From: Brevibacterium ravenspurgense
Lineage (GTDB): Bacteria; Actinomycetota; Actinomycetes; Actinomycetales; Brevibacteriaceae
Assembly (NCBI RefSeq): GCF_001584615.1
Contig: NZ_LQQC01000004.1
Span: forward strand, 95,006-159,005
Reading direction: 5' to 3'
DNA: 64,000 nucleotides
How positions within the stretch are numbered: position 1 is the stretch's first letter; every line of letters begins with the position of its first letter. Below are positions 9,101 to 17,607 of the stretch, in pieces. The notes beneath the pieces were generated by a model. The model searched no databases. It saw only the letters and a program-made list of their open reading frames with translations, and had not been told where the DNA came from. A program made the position numbers and the translations under genes.

Positions 9101-11041
9101 AACTTCACCGTCGTCGGCGTGGGCGACATGAGCGGAGATGTGTTCGGCAACGGCATGCTGCGCACACCCCACACCCGCCTGGTCGCAGCGTTTGACCACC
9201 GCGACATCTTCATCGACCCCAACCCGGATGCGGCCGCATCGTTCCAGGAGCGCAAGCGCCTGTACGACCTTCCCGGCTCGTCCTGGCAGGACTACTCGAA
9301 GGAGCTCATCTCCGCAGGCGGCGGCGTGTTCTCCCGCAGCGCCAAAGCCATCACGGTGAGTGAAGAGGCAGCCGAGGCCCTCGGAATCGAACCGGGCTCC
9401 ACCTCGCCCGATGACCTGATCCGCGCAGTCCTGCGCGCCCCCGTCGACCTTCTGTACTTCGGCGGGATCGGCACCTACCTCAAGGCCACGGAAGAATCTG
9501 ACCTCGACGTCGGCGACAAGGCCAACGACGCCATCCGCATCAACGGCGAAGACGTGCGCGCCCGCGTCGTAGTGGAGGGCGGCAACCTCGCCTGCACCCA
9601 GCGCGGACGCGTGGAAGCCGCCCGCAGCGGGGTGCGCATCAACACCGACGCAATCGACAATTCCGGCGGCGTTGACGCATCTGACCACGAAGTCAACATC
9701 AAACTGCTGCTCGAACAGGCCATCGCCGCAGGCGCCCTGGCCCGCGAAGACCGCAGCGGCCTGCTGCGCTCACTGCAGGATGACGTCGCACAGTCGGTGC
9801 TTGAGCACAACTACGCGCAGAATGCAGCCCTGGGCGACGCCGCGTGGAATGCCCGCGCTATGACGCAGACGCACGTGCGCCTCATGGGATACCTCGAAGA
9901 GCACGCGGGGCTCGACCGCGAAGTCGAAGCGCTGCCCACCGACGCAGAGCTGACAGAGCGCCACGAAGCCGGCGGCGGCATCACAACGCCGGAAACCGCG
10001 GTGCTCCTGGCCTACGTCAAGATGGACGCCGGCAGCCAGATCTACAACTCGGCGGTGCCGGATGAAGCGTTTATGCGCCGGTACCTCGAGAGCTACTTCC
10101 CGGCATCACTTGCCGAGCAGTTCTCCGAGGTCCTGGCCTCCCACCCGCTGGCACGCGAAATCGCGGTTTCGAACCTCGTCAACCGGATTGTGGACTTCGG
10201 CGGCATCAGCTATCTCTACCGTCTGCTGGAAGAGACCGGCACGAGTGTCGCCCACGCTGCCCGGGTCTACACGGTCGTGAACGAGCTGTTCAGCCTTGAG
10301 GCGCACCTGGATGACATCCGCACGCTCGACAACCGGGTGTCAGTCGATGTGCAGAAGCGCCTGCAGTACAACGCAGTACGTCTGCTTGACCGTGCATCGC
10401 GCTGGCTCATCCAGCAGGCGCCGGGTGAATTCGACGTGCTCAGCGCACTCGAGTACTACCAGGCCACTGTCGCTCAGCTGCGCGATCTCATGCCCTCAGT
10501 TCTGCAGGGCAAGGACCTGTCGGACTACGAAGCGAACAAGCAGGCGTACATTGACGAGGGCGTCCCGGAAGACGTCGCCGCTCGCGCAGCCGGGCTGCTC
10601 GATGAGTTCTCGCTGCTGGACATTGTGCAGATCGCCAGCCGCGTGGACCGTCCGGCACTCGACGTGGCCGCCGTCTACTACGGAATGTCGGCTCGCTTCC
10701 AGGCGGCGTCGCTGCTGAAGATGATCGGCAGGCTCGACCGCAGCAGCCGCTGGAAGGCTCTGGCGCGTGCGGCAACGCGCGACGAGTTCTACCAGGCCAT
10801 GCACGGAATCGTCGTGTCTGTTTTCGATGTTTCGCACACAACAGCGCCGACGTTGGAAGACCGTGCGGCTGAGCGCATGGAGCAGTGGGAGTACACCAAC
10901 CGCACGACCATGGAGCAGGTGGTGGAGCTCATTGACGAGATCAGCCGGATCGATGACCCCGGTCAGGCCCCGATTTCGGTTCTGCTGCGCATGCTGCGTT
11001 CGGTTGTCCGCTCCACCGAGTTCCAGTCTGAGGTTCGATGA
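6131..11041 (+). CDS. gdh: NAD-specific glutamate dehydrogenase, large 180-kDa type
   Basis: About 1636 residues, the size of the large NAD-GDH class (Mycobacterium Rv2476c, Streptomyces). The enzyme interconverts glutamate and 2-oxoglutarate plus ammonia using NAD. The N-terminal half holds ACT-like regulatory modules. The catalytic core is marked by RGGLRWSDRRDDFRTEALGL and PAGAKGGFYPKG near residues 825-870, and NAD-binding segments follow (GDMSGDVFGNGML). The GTG at 6131 is preferred because GAGGTGAT lies 4-11 nt upstream. In-frame ATG 6125 and GTG 6122 overlap that site. The 3' end overlaps the kinase gene by 4 nt. Confidence 0.93.
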   Translation: MTQAHTAEIAQRWQQLSGNPGSAALVSAYYPNVTESDFEVYGPEVLAATLDYHFGVAQRFDGEAPQIDIHNPDAEAPDYTGNRTIIDIVVGDKRFLLSSIVNKISSLGYAIRAVHHPILRTVRTGGTLEVIDPAQLRQTTTDTSALPIISAELSEGGQSNPESWIHIEIDRIPEEEFGQLQETLASVVSMLGAATRDYPAMRDRAREIAEGLRANPPAEDLADEASEAAALLEWLDGRFAFMGYREYRLKEVDGQSVLEPIEATALGISAMRSATTSPLSEAVAAHALDRHVLVLTKANSRSHIIRPDYMDYLGVKTFDENGQIVGEKRFVGLYTTSMYTSSVLDIPVIRGKVRAIIERSGMSRESHSGDELLSVLESYPRDEILQSTIEDIEKVVLPVVNLQEKREASVFIRRDEYERFVSVLVYVPRDLYDTASRKRVERVLRQRYRAESVDFDVQLSSSALARLHFTARVARNEPLPAVDSAEVADRIRAAVRSWSEDVQEFLAPSGTRVSHSDQARVAQWGNAFPGAYEESYTPHEALTDIARFEECERLGSALMRFEPDSEYLREAGIDPDTLPDDAELTRVRMLFYKRKPASLSTMLPLLSSMGGDIIDERPFRLSLGDGTQRYLYDFGIEFPTPITQADFGRLEGAYLAGWMEEREYGNLDRLLLAGLNWREVEILRAIVRYLRQASVAYSDSYIARVLAANTDLARGLVDLFAAKFDPDFAGDREAAVSELEERVEEGLRGLSTLDEDRIVRSMLAFIKAVVRTNFYHPTDGTLPTALAFKLLPDELSFLPLPRPQIETWVYSPRVEGVHLRFGAVARGGLRWSDRRDDFRTEALGLAKTQMVKNALIVPAGAKGGFYPKGLPVGDPETRAQLGQAAYEEFIGALLDITDNLDADGTAVSPERTVIYDSEDAYLVVAADKGTARFSDVANAISTARGFWLGDAFASGGSNGYDHKEMGITSRGAWKSTERHFRELGVNTDEDNFTVVGVGDMSGDVFGNGMLRTPHTRLVAAFDHRDIFIDPNPDAAASFQERKRLYDLPGSSWQDYSKELISAGGGVFSRSAKAITVSEEAAEALGIEPGSTSPDDLIRAVLRAPVDLLYFGGIGTYLKATEESDLDVGDKANDAIRINGEDVRARVVVEGGNLACTQRGRVEAARSGVRINTDAIDNSGGVDASDHEVNIKLLLEQAIAAGALAREDRSGLLRSLQDDVAQSVLEHNYAQNAALGDAAWNARAMTQTHVRLMGYLEEHAGLDREVEALPTDAELTERHEAGGGITTPETAVLLAYVKMDAGSQIYNSAVPDEAFMRRYLESYFPASLAEQFSEVLASHPLAREIAVSNLVNRIVDFGGISYLYRLLEETGTSVAHAARVYTVVNELFSLEAHLDDIRTLDNRVSVDVQKRLQYNAVRLLDRASRWLIQQAPGEFDVLSALEYYQATVAQLRDLMPSVLQGKDLSDYEANKQAYIDEGVPEDVAARAAGLLDEFSLLDIVQIASRVDRPALDVAAVYYGMSARFQAASLLKMIGRLDRSSRWKALARAATRDEFYQAMHGIVVSVFDVSHTTAPTLEDRAAERMEQWEYTNRTTMEQVVELIDEISRIDDPGQAPISVLLRMLRSVVRSTEFQSEVR

Positions 11042-12516
11042 CGTTCACGGACCAGCTGCAGTCGGCGCCGTCGATCCGCGGGGAAGAAGACGCCGAGTGG
11101 ATACACCTGCTGGTGGGGGACTGGCAGCTCATTGCCGACCTGTCCTTTGCCGACCTCGTGCTGTGGGTTCCAGAGGAAGTCGATGGTGAGGAGAGCTTCC
11201 GCATCATCGCCCACTGCCGGCCCACCACGGGGGCGACGGTGTTCCACCGCGACCAGGTGGGGGAGCGTGCTGAGCCCTTGGTGCACGATCTTCTGGCGCG
11301 CGCCTACGCGGAGGGGCGGATTGTCGCCACTCACGAGGACGAATGTGACCTGGCCGAGGTCGAAGCGGTGCCGGTTAAGCGCGATGGTCGCACGATTGCG
11401 CTGCTGACCCGCCACACGCAGGGTGTCCGCCGCGGCGGTGTCAGCAGGCTGGAGCGGAACTACCGGCTGTGCGGATCGACTCTTCTGGCGATGATCGCCG
11501 AAGGGTCTTTCCCCGGCACCGAGGCGCCGTCTGCTGCCCGCCGAGGTGAACCACGGGTGGGGGACGGCTTGGTTGTGCTGGCTCGCGAGGGCCGGGTGCG
11601 GTACGTGTCGCCGAACGGGATTTCGGTTCTGCACAGGCTGGGGCACGAAGGCGACATTGAGGGCCTCTACCTGGCTGAGATCGTGTCCGGCCTGATCAAA
11701 CAGCAGCGGCCGGTCGATGAAGCTCTGCCGCTGGTGCTCACGGGGCGGGCCGCATGGCGCACCGAGGTCGAGGCGGGCCGAGTTGCCGTTTCGCTGCGCT
11801 CGGTACCGCTGTCGCGCGGTGGTGTGCGCACGGGTGCGCTTGTTCTGCTGCGCGACGTTTCGGAAATCCGCCGGCGTGAGCGCGATCTCCTCAGCCGTGA
11901 CGCCATGATCCGCGAAGTGCATCACCGGGTGAAGAACAACCTGCAGACGGTGTCGGCGCTTCTGCGCCTGCAGCAGAGGCGAACGGAATCACCGCACGCC
12001 AAGGAGTCGCTTTCGGAGGCGATGCGCCGGGTCGAGATGATCTCGATTGTCCACGAGGTGCTGTCGCAGGGCATCGAAACGGAAGTCAACTTCGATGAGA
12101 TCGTCGACAAGGGCCTGCGCCTGACACCGGAGCTGGCTTCACCGAACATTCGGGTGGAGGTGAGCAGGCGCGGCAGCTTCGGGCCGATCAACTCGGCTGA
12201 TTCGACCGCTCTGGCTCTTGCGCTGACGGAACTGGTCACCAACGCTGTGGAACACGGCTTCGGAGGCTTCGACGAAGACGAAGAAGTTGAGGGGTCGGTG
12301 ACCGTGACCCCTCGCCGCTATGACGATCGCCTCGAAGTGGTCGTCGCAGACACCGGGGTGGGCATTTCCGGGGAGCGCGGTCCGAGTTCCGGCCTGGGCA
12401 CCCAGATTGTGCGCACGCTCATCACCACCAACCTCGAAGGCAACATCGAATGGCGGCCGCGCCCCGGTGGCGGCACGGAAGCTGTTATTGATGTTCCGCT
12501 GCGCGAAGGCGAATAG
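11038..12516 (+). CDS. pdtaS: Two-component sensor histidine kinase, PdtaS type
   Basis: The protein has 492 residues and is cytosolic with no membrane helix. An N-terminal GAF-like domain (1-150) is followed by a PAS domain (about 185-275, LVVLAREGRVRYVSPNGISV), a HisKA_2 dimerisation/phosphoacceptor domain (REVHHRVKNNLQTVSALL, His near residue 295) and an HWE/HisKA_2-type ATPase (ELVTNAVEHGF N-box, ADTGVGI G1). This matches PdtaS (Rv3220c), which phosphorylates the RNA-binding antiterminator PdtaR. No pdtaR is in the window. The start overlaps the gdh stop (ATGA), so the two are translationally coupled. Confidence 0.88.
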   Translation: MTFTDQLQSAPSIRGEEDAEWIHLLVGDWQLIADLSFADLVLWVPEEVDGEESFRIIAHCRPTTGATVFHRDQVGERAEPLVHDLLARAYAEGRIVATHEDECDLAEVEAVPVKRDGRTIALLTRHTQGVRRGGVSRLERNYRLCGSTLLAMIAEGSFPGTEAPSAARRGEPRVGDGLVVLAREGRVRYVSPNGISVLHRLGHEGDIEGLYLAEIVSGLIKQQRPVDEALPLVLTGRAAWRTEVEAGRVAVSLRSVPLSRGGVRTGALVLLRDVSEIRRRERDLLSRDAMIREVHHRVKNNLQTVSALLRLQQRRTESPHAKESLSEAMRRVEMISIVHEVLSQGIETEVNFDEIVDKGLRLTPELASPNIRVEVSRRGSFGPINSADSTALALALTELVTNAVEHGFGGFDEDEEVEGSVTVTPRRYDDRLEVVVADTGVGISGERGPSSGLGTQIVRTLITTNLEGNIEWRPRPGGGTEAVIDVPLREGE

Positions 12517-12557
12517 CTGAAGCCCGGGGCAGCCGGGGAATTCCCGTACACACGCAG

Positions 12558-12588
12558 AAGCGGGGACTGAGTCACTCAGTCCCCGCTT
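12558..12588. terminator. Bidirectional terminator between pdtaS and whiB
   Basis: Perfect dyad AAGCGGGGACTGAGT / ACTCAGTCCCCGCTT with a 1-nt centre, between convergent genes. Confidence 0.8.
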
Positions 12589-12603
12589 GCGCTTTGCTTG
12601 ATG

Positions 12604-12852
12604 TCAGCGTGCTCGGCGTGCGCGTGCAGCCCGACGTTTGAGGGCGCGGCGTTCGTCTTCGCTCATACCGCCCCACACACCGGCGTCCTGACCGGAGTCA
12701 AGAGCCCACTGCAGGCAGGTTTCAGCAACCTCGCAACGACGGCAGACACTTTTGGCCTCTTCGATTTGAAGCAGGGCCGGCCCGGTGTTTCCGATGGGGA
12801 AGAAGAGCTCGGGGTCCTCATTGAGGCACGCTGCGCGGTGGCGCCAGTCCAT
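12604..12852 (-). CDS. whiB: WhiB-family iron-sulfur transcription factor (WhiB1-like)
   Basis: The protein has 82 residues from the ATG at 12852 (ribosome site AAGGAC). The four [4Fe-4S] cysteines are at 9, 37, 40 and 46 (AAC, then VCRRCEVAETC). The G(V/I)WGG turn is at 58-62 and a basic AT-hook-like tail (KRRAARARRAR) ends the protein. WhiB1 is an essential nitric-oxide-sensing regulator that binds sigma-70 region 4. The position near the PdtaS-type kinase matches mycobacterial order (Rv3219/Rv3220c). The upstream extension to 12903 lacks conservation and is excluded. Confidence 0.92.
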   Translation of the reverse strand: MDWRHRAACLNEDPELFFPIGNTGPALLQIEEAKSVCRRCEVAETCLQWALDSGQDAGVWGGMSEDERRALKRRAARARRAR

Positions 12853-13116
12853 GATGTCCTTTCGTACGGTTGCCGTTAGGCAGGCGGCTGGTGAGGGCAC
12901 CAAAGCATGCCTGATCCAGGGGTGTGGATGGAGGGAGCGGCGATGCTTCGAATGGCCTGTGTTTACAGCCTGTATTAAGGGTCACACACCGGGCACGCGT
13001 ACACAAGGGGTTTCTTGTGTGAACTCCATGACAACTCTGGTTGACCGCAGGGTGATGGCCGGTGCTGTTGGATGGGCGCACCCGGACCGGCCAGTTCGGT
13101 CGCCGCGGGAGTTTGC

Positions 13117-13128
13117 GATAATGCCCGT
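13117..13128 (+). promoter_or_regulatory. -10 hexamer GATAAT, leaderless geometry for lpdA
   Basis: GATAAT plus 6 nt (GCCCGT) and then GTG. It decides the start of the quinone reductase at 13129 against an upstream in-frame ATG at 13072. Confidence 0.6.
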
Positions 13129-14553
13129 GTGAAGAATGTGCTTGATCCCTCGCAGAACCGTGTAGTCATCATCGGCGGTGGTCCCGGCGGATACGAAGCC
13201 GCTCTCGTCGCCGCTCAGATGGGCGGTGAAGTCATGCTCGTCGAAGCCAATCGCACCGGCGGTTCGGCAGTGTTGACCGACGTTGTGCCTTCGAAGTCCC
13301 TGATCGCAACGGCCGAACTCATGGTCGAAATGGAATCGGCCTCCCACCTGGGGCTCGTCACCTCCGGCGATTCCGACGACTACGGCCTCGACGCTGATCT
13401 GGCTCAGATCAACGCGCGCATCAAGCGGCTTGCTGATGCCCAGGCGTCCGACATCAAGCAGGGTTTGCACGAAGCGGGTGTCAAAGTCATCAAGGGCCGC
13501 GGCCGTCTGGCCGGCCCGGATCTTGTCGATGTCACCGAGCCTGACGGCACGGAGTACCAGCTCAAGGCCGACACCATTCTCGTCGCCGTCGGTGCGCATC
13601 CGCGCGAACTCGATACCGCCAAGCCGGACGGCGAGCGGATCCTCACATGGAAGCAGCTGTACGACCTTGACGAACTGCCCGAACACCTCGTGGTTGTCGG
13701 TTCGGGTGTGACGGGTGCCGAGTTCGCCTCGGCCTACCAGGCACTCGGCTGCGAAGTGACCCTGGTGTCGTCGCGAGACCAGGTGCTGCCCGGCAAGGAC
13801 GAAGACGCCGCCGAAGTGCTTGAGAATGCTCTGCGCGGTCGCGGCATGAACGTTCTCAGCCGTTCGCGCGCAGCCTCTGTCACCCGCGACGGCGACAGCG
13901 TGACTGTCGAACTGGCTGACGGCCGCAAGGTCAAATGCTCCCACTGCCTCATGGCGGTCGGCTCGATCCCGAACACCGACGACCTCGGTCTGGAGGACGT
14001 CGGAATCGCAGTGGAAGAATCCGGCCACATTGGCGTCGACCGTGTTTCGCGCACCACCGTTCCCGGCATCTACGCCGCCGGTGACTGCACACCCGTGCTG
14101 CCGCTGGCTTCAGTTGCCGCCATGCAGGGCCGCATCGCCATGTGGCACGCCTTCGGCGACGCGGTTATGCCGTTGAAGCTGCGCAATGTCGCATCCAACG
14201 TCTTCACGGCACCGGAAATCGCAACCGTAGGCTTTTCGCAGGCGGACATGGCTGAAGCCGGTCATGACGTCGAAGAGCTGCTGCAGCCGCTGCCCACCAA
14301 CGCGCGCGCAAAAATGCAGGGCATCAAGGACGGCTTCGTCAAGATCTACGCTCGCCGCGGATCAGGTTCCGTGCTCGGCGGTGTTGTCGTCGGTCCGAAA
14401 GCATCTGAGCTCATCATGCCGATCACGGTTGCAGTCGAAAACCGCCTGACCGTCGATCAGCTCTCAGCATCCTTTGCCGTTTACCCGTCGCTGTCTGGTT
14501 CTATTACTGAGGCCGCCCGCCGTCTGCACCAGTCGGCAGGTCTGGACTTCTGA
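13129..14553 (+). CDS. lpdA: NAD(P)H-quinone dehydrogenase LpdA (flavoprotein disulfide reductase family)
   Basis: The protein has 474 residues. The FAD-binding Rossmann motif is IIGGGPGGYEAAL near residue 15, the NAD(P) motif VVGSGVTGAEFA near residue 190, and the second FAD motif GIYAAGDCTPVLPL. At the place of the redox-active CxxxxC the sequence reads TGGSAVLTDVVPSKS, with no cysteine, so it cannot be a true lipoamide dehydrogenase. That substitution is typical of mycobacterial LpdA (Rv3303c), an NAD(P)H:quinone reductase linked to oxidative stress. Monocistronic, with a strong terminator after it. Confidence 0.88.
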   Translation: MKNVLDPSQNRVVIIGGGPGGYEAALVAAQMGGEVMLVEANRTGGSAVLTDVVPSKSLIATAELMVEMESASHLGLVTSGDSDDYGLDADLAQINARIKRLADAQASDIKQGLHEAGVKVIKGRGRLAGPDLVDVTEPDGTEYQLKADTILVAVGAHPRELDTAKPDGERILTWKQLYDLDELPEHLVVVGSGVTGAEFASAYQALGCEVTLVSSRDQVLPGKDEDAAEVLENALRGRGMNVLSRSRAASVTRDGDSVTVELADGRKVKCSHCLMAVGSIPNTDDLGLEDVGIAVEESGHIGVDRVSRTTVPGIYAAGDCTPVLPLASVAAMQGRIAMWHAFGDAVMPLKLRNVASNVFTAPEIATVGFSQADMAEAGHDVEELLQPLPTNARAKMQGIKDGFVKIYARRGSGSVLGGVVVGPKASELIMPITVAVENRLTVDQLSASFAVYPSLSGSITEAARRLHQSAGLDF

Positions 14554-14574
14554 ACCGCGGAAGACCTAGCCGCA

Positions 14575-14634
14575 GACAGCAGAAGAGCCGCACAGCAAAG
14601 GAGCCGCACTGAGCAGTGCGGCTCTTCTGCTGTC
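14575..14634 (+). terminator. Strong stem-loop terminator after lpdA
   Basis: Perfect 19-bp arms (GACAGCAGAAGAGCCGCAC and its complement ending at 14634). A shorter internal dyad GCCGCACTGA/GCAGTGCGGC could fold alternatively. Confidence 0.8.
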
Positions 14635-14663
14635 TGTTGGTCGTGCGGCCCCGGCTCCTCGTC

Positions 14664-14774
14664 TTCAGCACCCGCCCGGCACCTCGGCCTTCAGCACTCA
14701 CCCGGCACCTCGGCCTTCAGCACTCACCCGGCGCCTCGGCATTCAGCACTCACCCGGCGCCTCGGCCTTCAGCA
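14664..14774. repeat. Tandem 26-bp repeat array, about 4 copies
   Basis: The core TTCAGCA recurs at 14664, 14690, 14716, 14742 and 14768, an exact 26-nt period. Units read roughly TTCAGCACTCACCCGGCRCC then TCGGCC, differing at 1-3 positions. There is no spacer variation, so this is not a CRISPR. It lies in a gene-free stretch (14554-14921) between the lpdA terminator and the 3' end of the carboxylase gene. Confidence 0.85.
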
Positions 14775-14779
14775 CCCGC

Positions 14780-14905
14780 CCACGCTTTAGCAACGGATCC
14801 ACGCTTTAGCAGTGGTTGCTAAGGCGCACATCCCGGCTATTGGGTGTTTTTGTGCGGCTAAGGCGCAGATTCCGTCTAACGGGTGTGCCGAAAGCTGGCC
14901 CGTAC
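14780..14905. repeat. Second set of short intergenic repeats
   Basis: CCACGCTTTAGCA occurs twice (near 14780 and 14799). It is followed by two copies of a longer unit of about 47-nt period containing GCTAAGGCGCA and GGGTG (near 14818 and 14864). GCTAAGGCGC and its partial complement TTTAGC suggest fold-back. I see no open reading frame here. Confidence 0.6.
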
Positions 14906-14921
14906 GCTCGGCAGGCAGGCC

Positions 14922-16709
14922 TTAGGAGGCGAAGGTGATGAGCGTCGTTCCTGATTTTACGGAGGCGCCTGCCTCAACCAACACGTCGCTCACGACACCC
15001 TCGCGGGTGGCCTTGAGCGGCTGTTCCATCTTCATGGCCTCAATGACGGCCAGCGTCTGACCTTCAGATACCGAATCGCCGGCTGCCACCTCGACGGACA
15101 CGATGGTGCCCTGCATGGGAGCTGCCAGTTCAGCCGATTTGTTCGAACGGCGCGATCCCTTGCGGCGCAGACGACGGGCGGGACGCTCAGCGGGGACCGC
15201 GCTGCCGTTGCCGGCAGCAGCAAGCTCCTTGGGAACCTTGACCGTCAGGCGGTGTCCGTCAACCTCGACGACAACATCGACCGAACTGGTTTCGGGACCG
15301 GTCTCACCCGGTGTTGAGGCGGGAATGTCGAAGTTCGGGACGTATTCCGTCTGCAGCCATTCGGTTGACACCGAGAAGTCGTCGGCAAAAGCCGGTTCGT
15401 TCACGAGTGCGCGGTGCAGCGGCAGAAGTGTGGCCACGCCTTCCAGGACGTATTCGTCCAGGGCACGGCGTGCACGCGCGAGAGCCTGCTGGCGGTCTTC
15501 GCCGGTCACGATGAGCTTGGCGAGCATGGGGTCGAAGTCAGAGGTGACGAAACGACCGACCTCCACACCGGAGTCCATGCGCACACCCGGGCCTGCGGGT
15601 TCGCGCAGAGCCGTGATCTTGCCGGTTGCCGGGAAGAAGTTCTGGGCGGGGTCTTCGGCGTTGATGCGGAACTGGATGGCGTGACCGCGGGGAGCGGGGA
15701 AGGATTCGGGCAGCGATTCACCCTGGGCGATCTTCAGCTGCCATGCGACCAGGTCGATGCCGGCAACTTCTTCCGTGATGGTGTGCTCCACCTGGATGCG
15801 GGCATTGGTTTCCATGAACGACAGCGTGCCGTTGTCGCCCATGAGGAACTCACACGTGGCCGCACCCACGTAGCCGACGGCGTGCAGAATGTTTTCAGTC
15901 GCCTCTGTCAGCGTGGCAACCTGTTCGTCGCTGAGGAACGGTGCCGGCGCCTCTTCGATGATCTTCTGGTTGCGGCGCTGCAGTGTGCAGTCACGGGTCG
16001 AGCCGATGAGGATCCGTCCGGCGGCATCGGCAATTGCCTGAACCTCGATGTGGCGGGGGCGGAGGATCTGCTGTTCAACCAGCACGTCGTCGCGGCCGAA
16101 AGCGGCTTTGGCTTCGCGGCCGGCGGATTCGTAGGCATGCGGCAGTTCGGCGCGGCTTGCTGCCGTGCGGAAGCCGCGTCCGCCGCCGCCGTGGACTGCT
16201 TTGATGACGACGGGGTAGCCGATTTCATCGGCCACGGCCAGAGCGTCGCCGACGTTCTCGACAGGGCCGTTGGAGCCGCGCGTGGTGGGCGCGCCGACTT
16301 CGCGGGCCACAGCGCGGGCGTTGGCTTTGTCTGCAAGACCGGCGATGGCCGCCGGGGGAGGTCCGACCCACACGAGCCCCGCATCGATGACCGCCTGCGC
16401 GAATTCGGGGCTTTCTGCCAGGTACCCGTAGCCGGGGTGAACGGCTTCGGCGCCGGAGCGTTCCGCGATTGTGAGGATGGAGTCGATGTCGAGGTAGGTT
16501 TCAGCTGCGCCGTTGCCGGGCATGAGCCAGGCGTCGTCGGCGTAGCGGACGAAGTCGGCGTCGGAGTCGGGTGTCGTGTATGCGGCGATCGCGGTCAGGC
16601 CGAGATCGTGGCATGCCCGGACAACCCGGAGGGCGATTTCACCGCGATTGGCGATGAGCACCCGCGTGAACGGCTTTGTGTTCACCGTTGCGGAAAAGGT
16701 CGACGACAT
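14922..16709 (-). CDS. accA3: Acyl-CoA carboxylase alpha subunit: biotin carboxylase plus biotin carboxyl carrier
   Basis: The protein has 595 residues. The N-terminal biotin carboxylase domain starts RVLIANRGEIALRVVRACHD. ATP-grasp follows, with the glycine loop KAVHGGGGRGFR and ARIQVEHTITEEV. The C-terminal BCCP domain carries the biotinylation site EAMKMEQPL. The protein carboxylates biotin with bicarbonate and ATP, and separate beta subunits transfer it to acetyl- or propionyl-CoA. The ATG at 16709 has AGGAG 6 nt upstream. The position near maf matches the actinobacterial accA3 locus. No beta subunit is in the window. Confidence 0.93.
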   Translation of the reverse strand: MSSTFSATVNTKPFTRVLIANRGEIALRVVRACHDLGLTAIAAYTTPDSDADFVRYADDAWLMPGNGAAETYLDIDSILTIAERSGAEAVHPGYGYLAESPEFAQAVIDAGLVWVGPPPAAIAGLADKANARAVAREVGAPTTRGSNGPVENVGDALAVADEIGYPVVIKAVHGGGGRGFRTAASRAELPHAYESAGREAKAAFGRDDVLVEQQILRPRHIEVQAIADAAGRILIGSTRDCTLQRRNQKIIEEAPAPFLSDEQVATLTEATENILHAVGYVGAATCEFLMGDNGTLSFMETNARIQVEHTITEEVAGIDLVAWQLKIAQGESLPESFPAPRGHAIQFRINAEDPAQNFFPATGKITALREPAGPGVRMDSGVEVGRFVTSDFDPMLAKLIVTGEDRQQALARARRALDEYVLEGVATLLPLHRALVNEPAFADDFSVSTEWLQTEYVPNFDIPASTPGETGPETSSVDVVVEVDGHRLTVKVPKELAAAGNGSAVPAERPARRLRRKGSRRSNKSAELAAPMQGTIVSVEVAAGDSVSEGQTLAVIEAMKMEQPLKATREGVVSDVLVEAGASVKSGTTLITFAS

Positions 16710-16914
16710 TCGCTCTCCTGTGGGGATCGGGGATAGACACAGCAAATCTAGTGATAGGCACTAATAGTTTGTGTGTTGAAGACAAAAGCAGGGGAAAAGC
16801 TTTTGGCGCAAGCATTGTGCACGCGTGTCTTCTGTGGGTTGGCCTACCTGTCAGCCCGGTGCGTGCTGGGGGCCATCTACGTGACCGCTCACACGGCACC
16901 GACAGCGTCAGCGC

Positions 16915-17607
16915 TCACACGCTGGCACCGGACGCCCTGTTCCAAAGGGAGTGCCATTCGATGCTCAGCTGTCGGCACATATCGCGCAGCAGTGGAACCG
17001 ACATGCCCAGGACGTTGGTGTGATCACCCTCGATCCTGGTGACAAAAGCGGCCCCGTAGCCGTCGATCGTGAGCCCTCCTGCCACCTCGAGAGGCTCCTC
17101 GGTTCCCACATAGGCATCGATCTCAGCATCTGTGAGTTCAGCGGTGGTGATCAGCGTGGAGCCCACGGCCTCCGCGGAGTCCTCAACAGAAGGTGCACCG
17201 CCGTCGCTCGCGCGGCTCAAGCGCGCCATGAAGATGCCGCTGTGCAGATGAGCGGTGCGTCCGCCCATGTCCCGCCACAGTGCGCGCGCCCTTTCCGGTG
17301 TGTGCGGTTTGCCGACGGCCCGCCCGTCAAGTTCCAGCATGGAATCCGATGCAATGAGCACAACCGGTTCACCGGTGCGGCCCGGCAGACTGTCAGCGGT
17401 CAGTTCGCTGATGACCGCACGGCCCTTAGCGGTGGCCAGGACGGCGGTCTGCTCAGCGGTGGTGAGTTCGCGGCCGCGCTCCTGTTCTGCCCGGGCAAGG
17501 GCCGCGTCTTCGTCAACGCCGGACACGATGACGGTCGGTTCGACGCCGGCTGCCCGCAGGATCGACAGGCGGGAGGGAGACCCGGATGCGAGGATCACTG
17601 CGGTCAT
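16915..17607 (-). CDS. maf: Maf-like nucleoside triphosphate pyrophosphatase
   Basis: The protein has 230 residues. The N-terminus ILASGSPSRLSILRAAGVEP is the Maf signature, and IASDSMLELDGRAVGKP and GRTAHLHSGI follow in order. It hydrolyses non-canonical or methylated NTPs to the monophosphate, and Maf proteins are linked to septum control. Slightly longer than the usual 190-210 residues because of an insertion around residues 140-160. The start overlaps the stop of the upstream SGNH gene (17604-17607). Confidence 0.9.
   Translation of the reverse strand: MTAVILASGSPSRLSILRAAGVEPTVIVSGVDEDAALARAEQERGRELTTAEQTAVLATAKGRAVISELTADSLPGRTGEPVVLIASDSMLELDGRAVGKPHTPERARALWRDMGGRTAHLHSGIFMARLSRASDGGAPSVEDSAEAVGSTLITTAELTDAEIDAYVGTEEPLEVAGGLTIDGYGAAFVTRIEGDHTNVLGMSVPLLRDMCRQLSIEWHSLWNRASGASV

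Noticed and set aside
8381..9688. 435-residue open frame on the minus strand
   Set aside because: It lies entirely within the catalytic part of NAD-GDH and has no recognisable domain.
14664..14774. CRISPR array
   Set aside because: The units are contiguous at a 26-nt period with no variable spacers and no cas genes nearby.
15414..16736. 440-residue open frame on the plus strand
   Set aside because: It is antisense to the biotin carboxylase gene.
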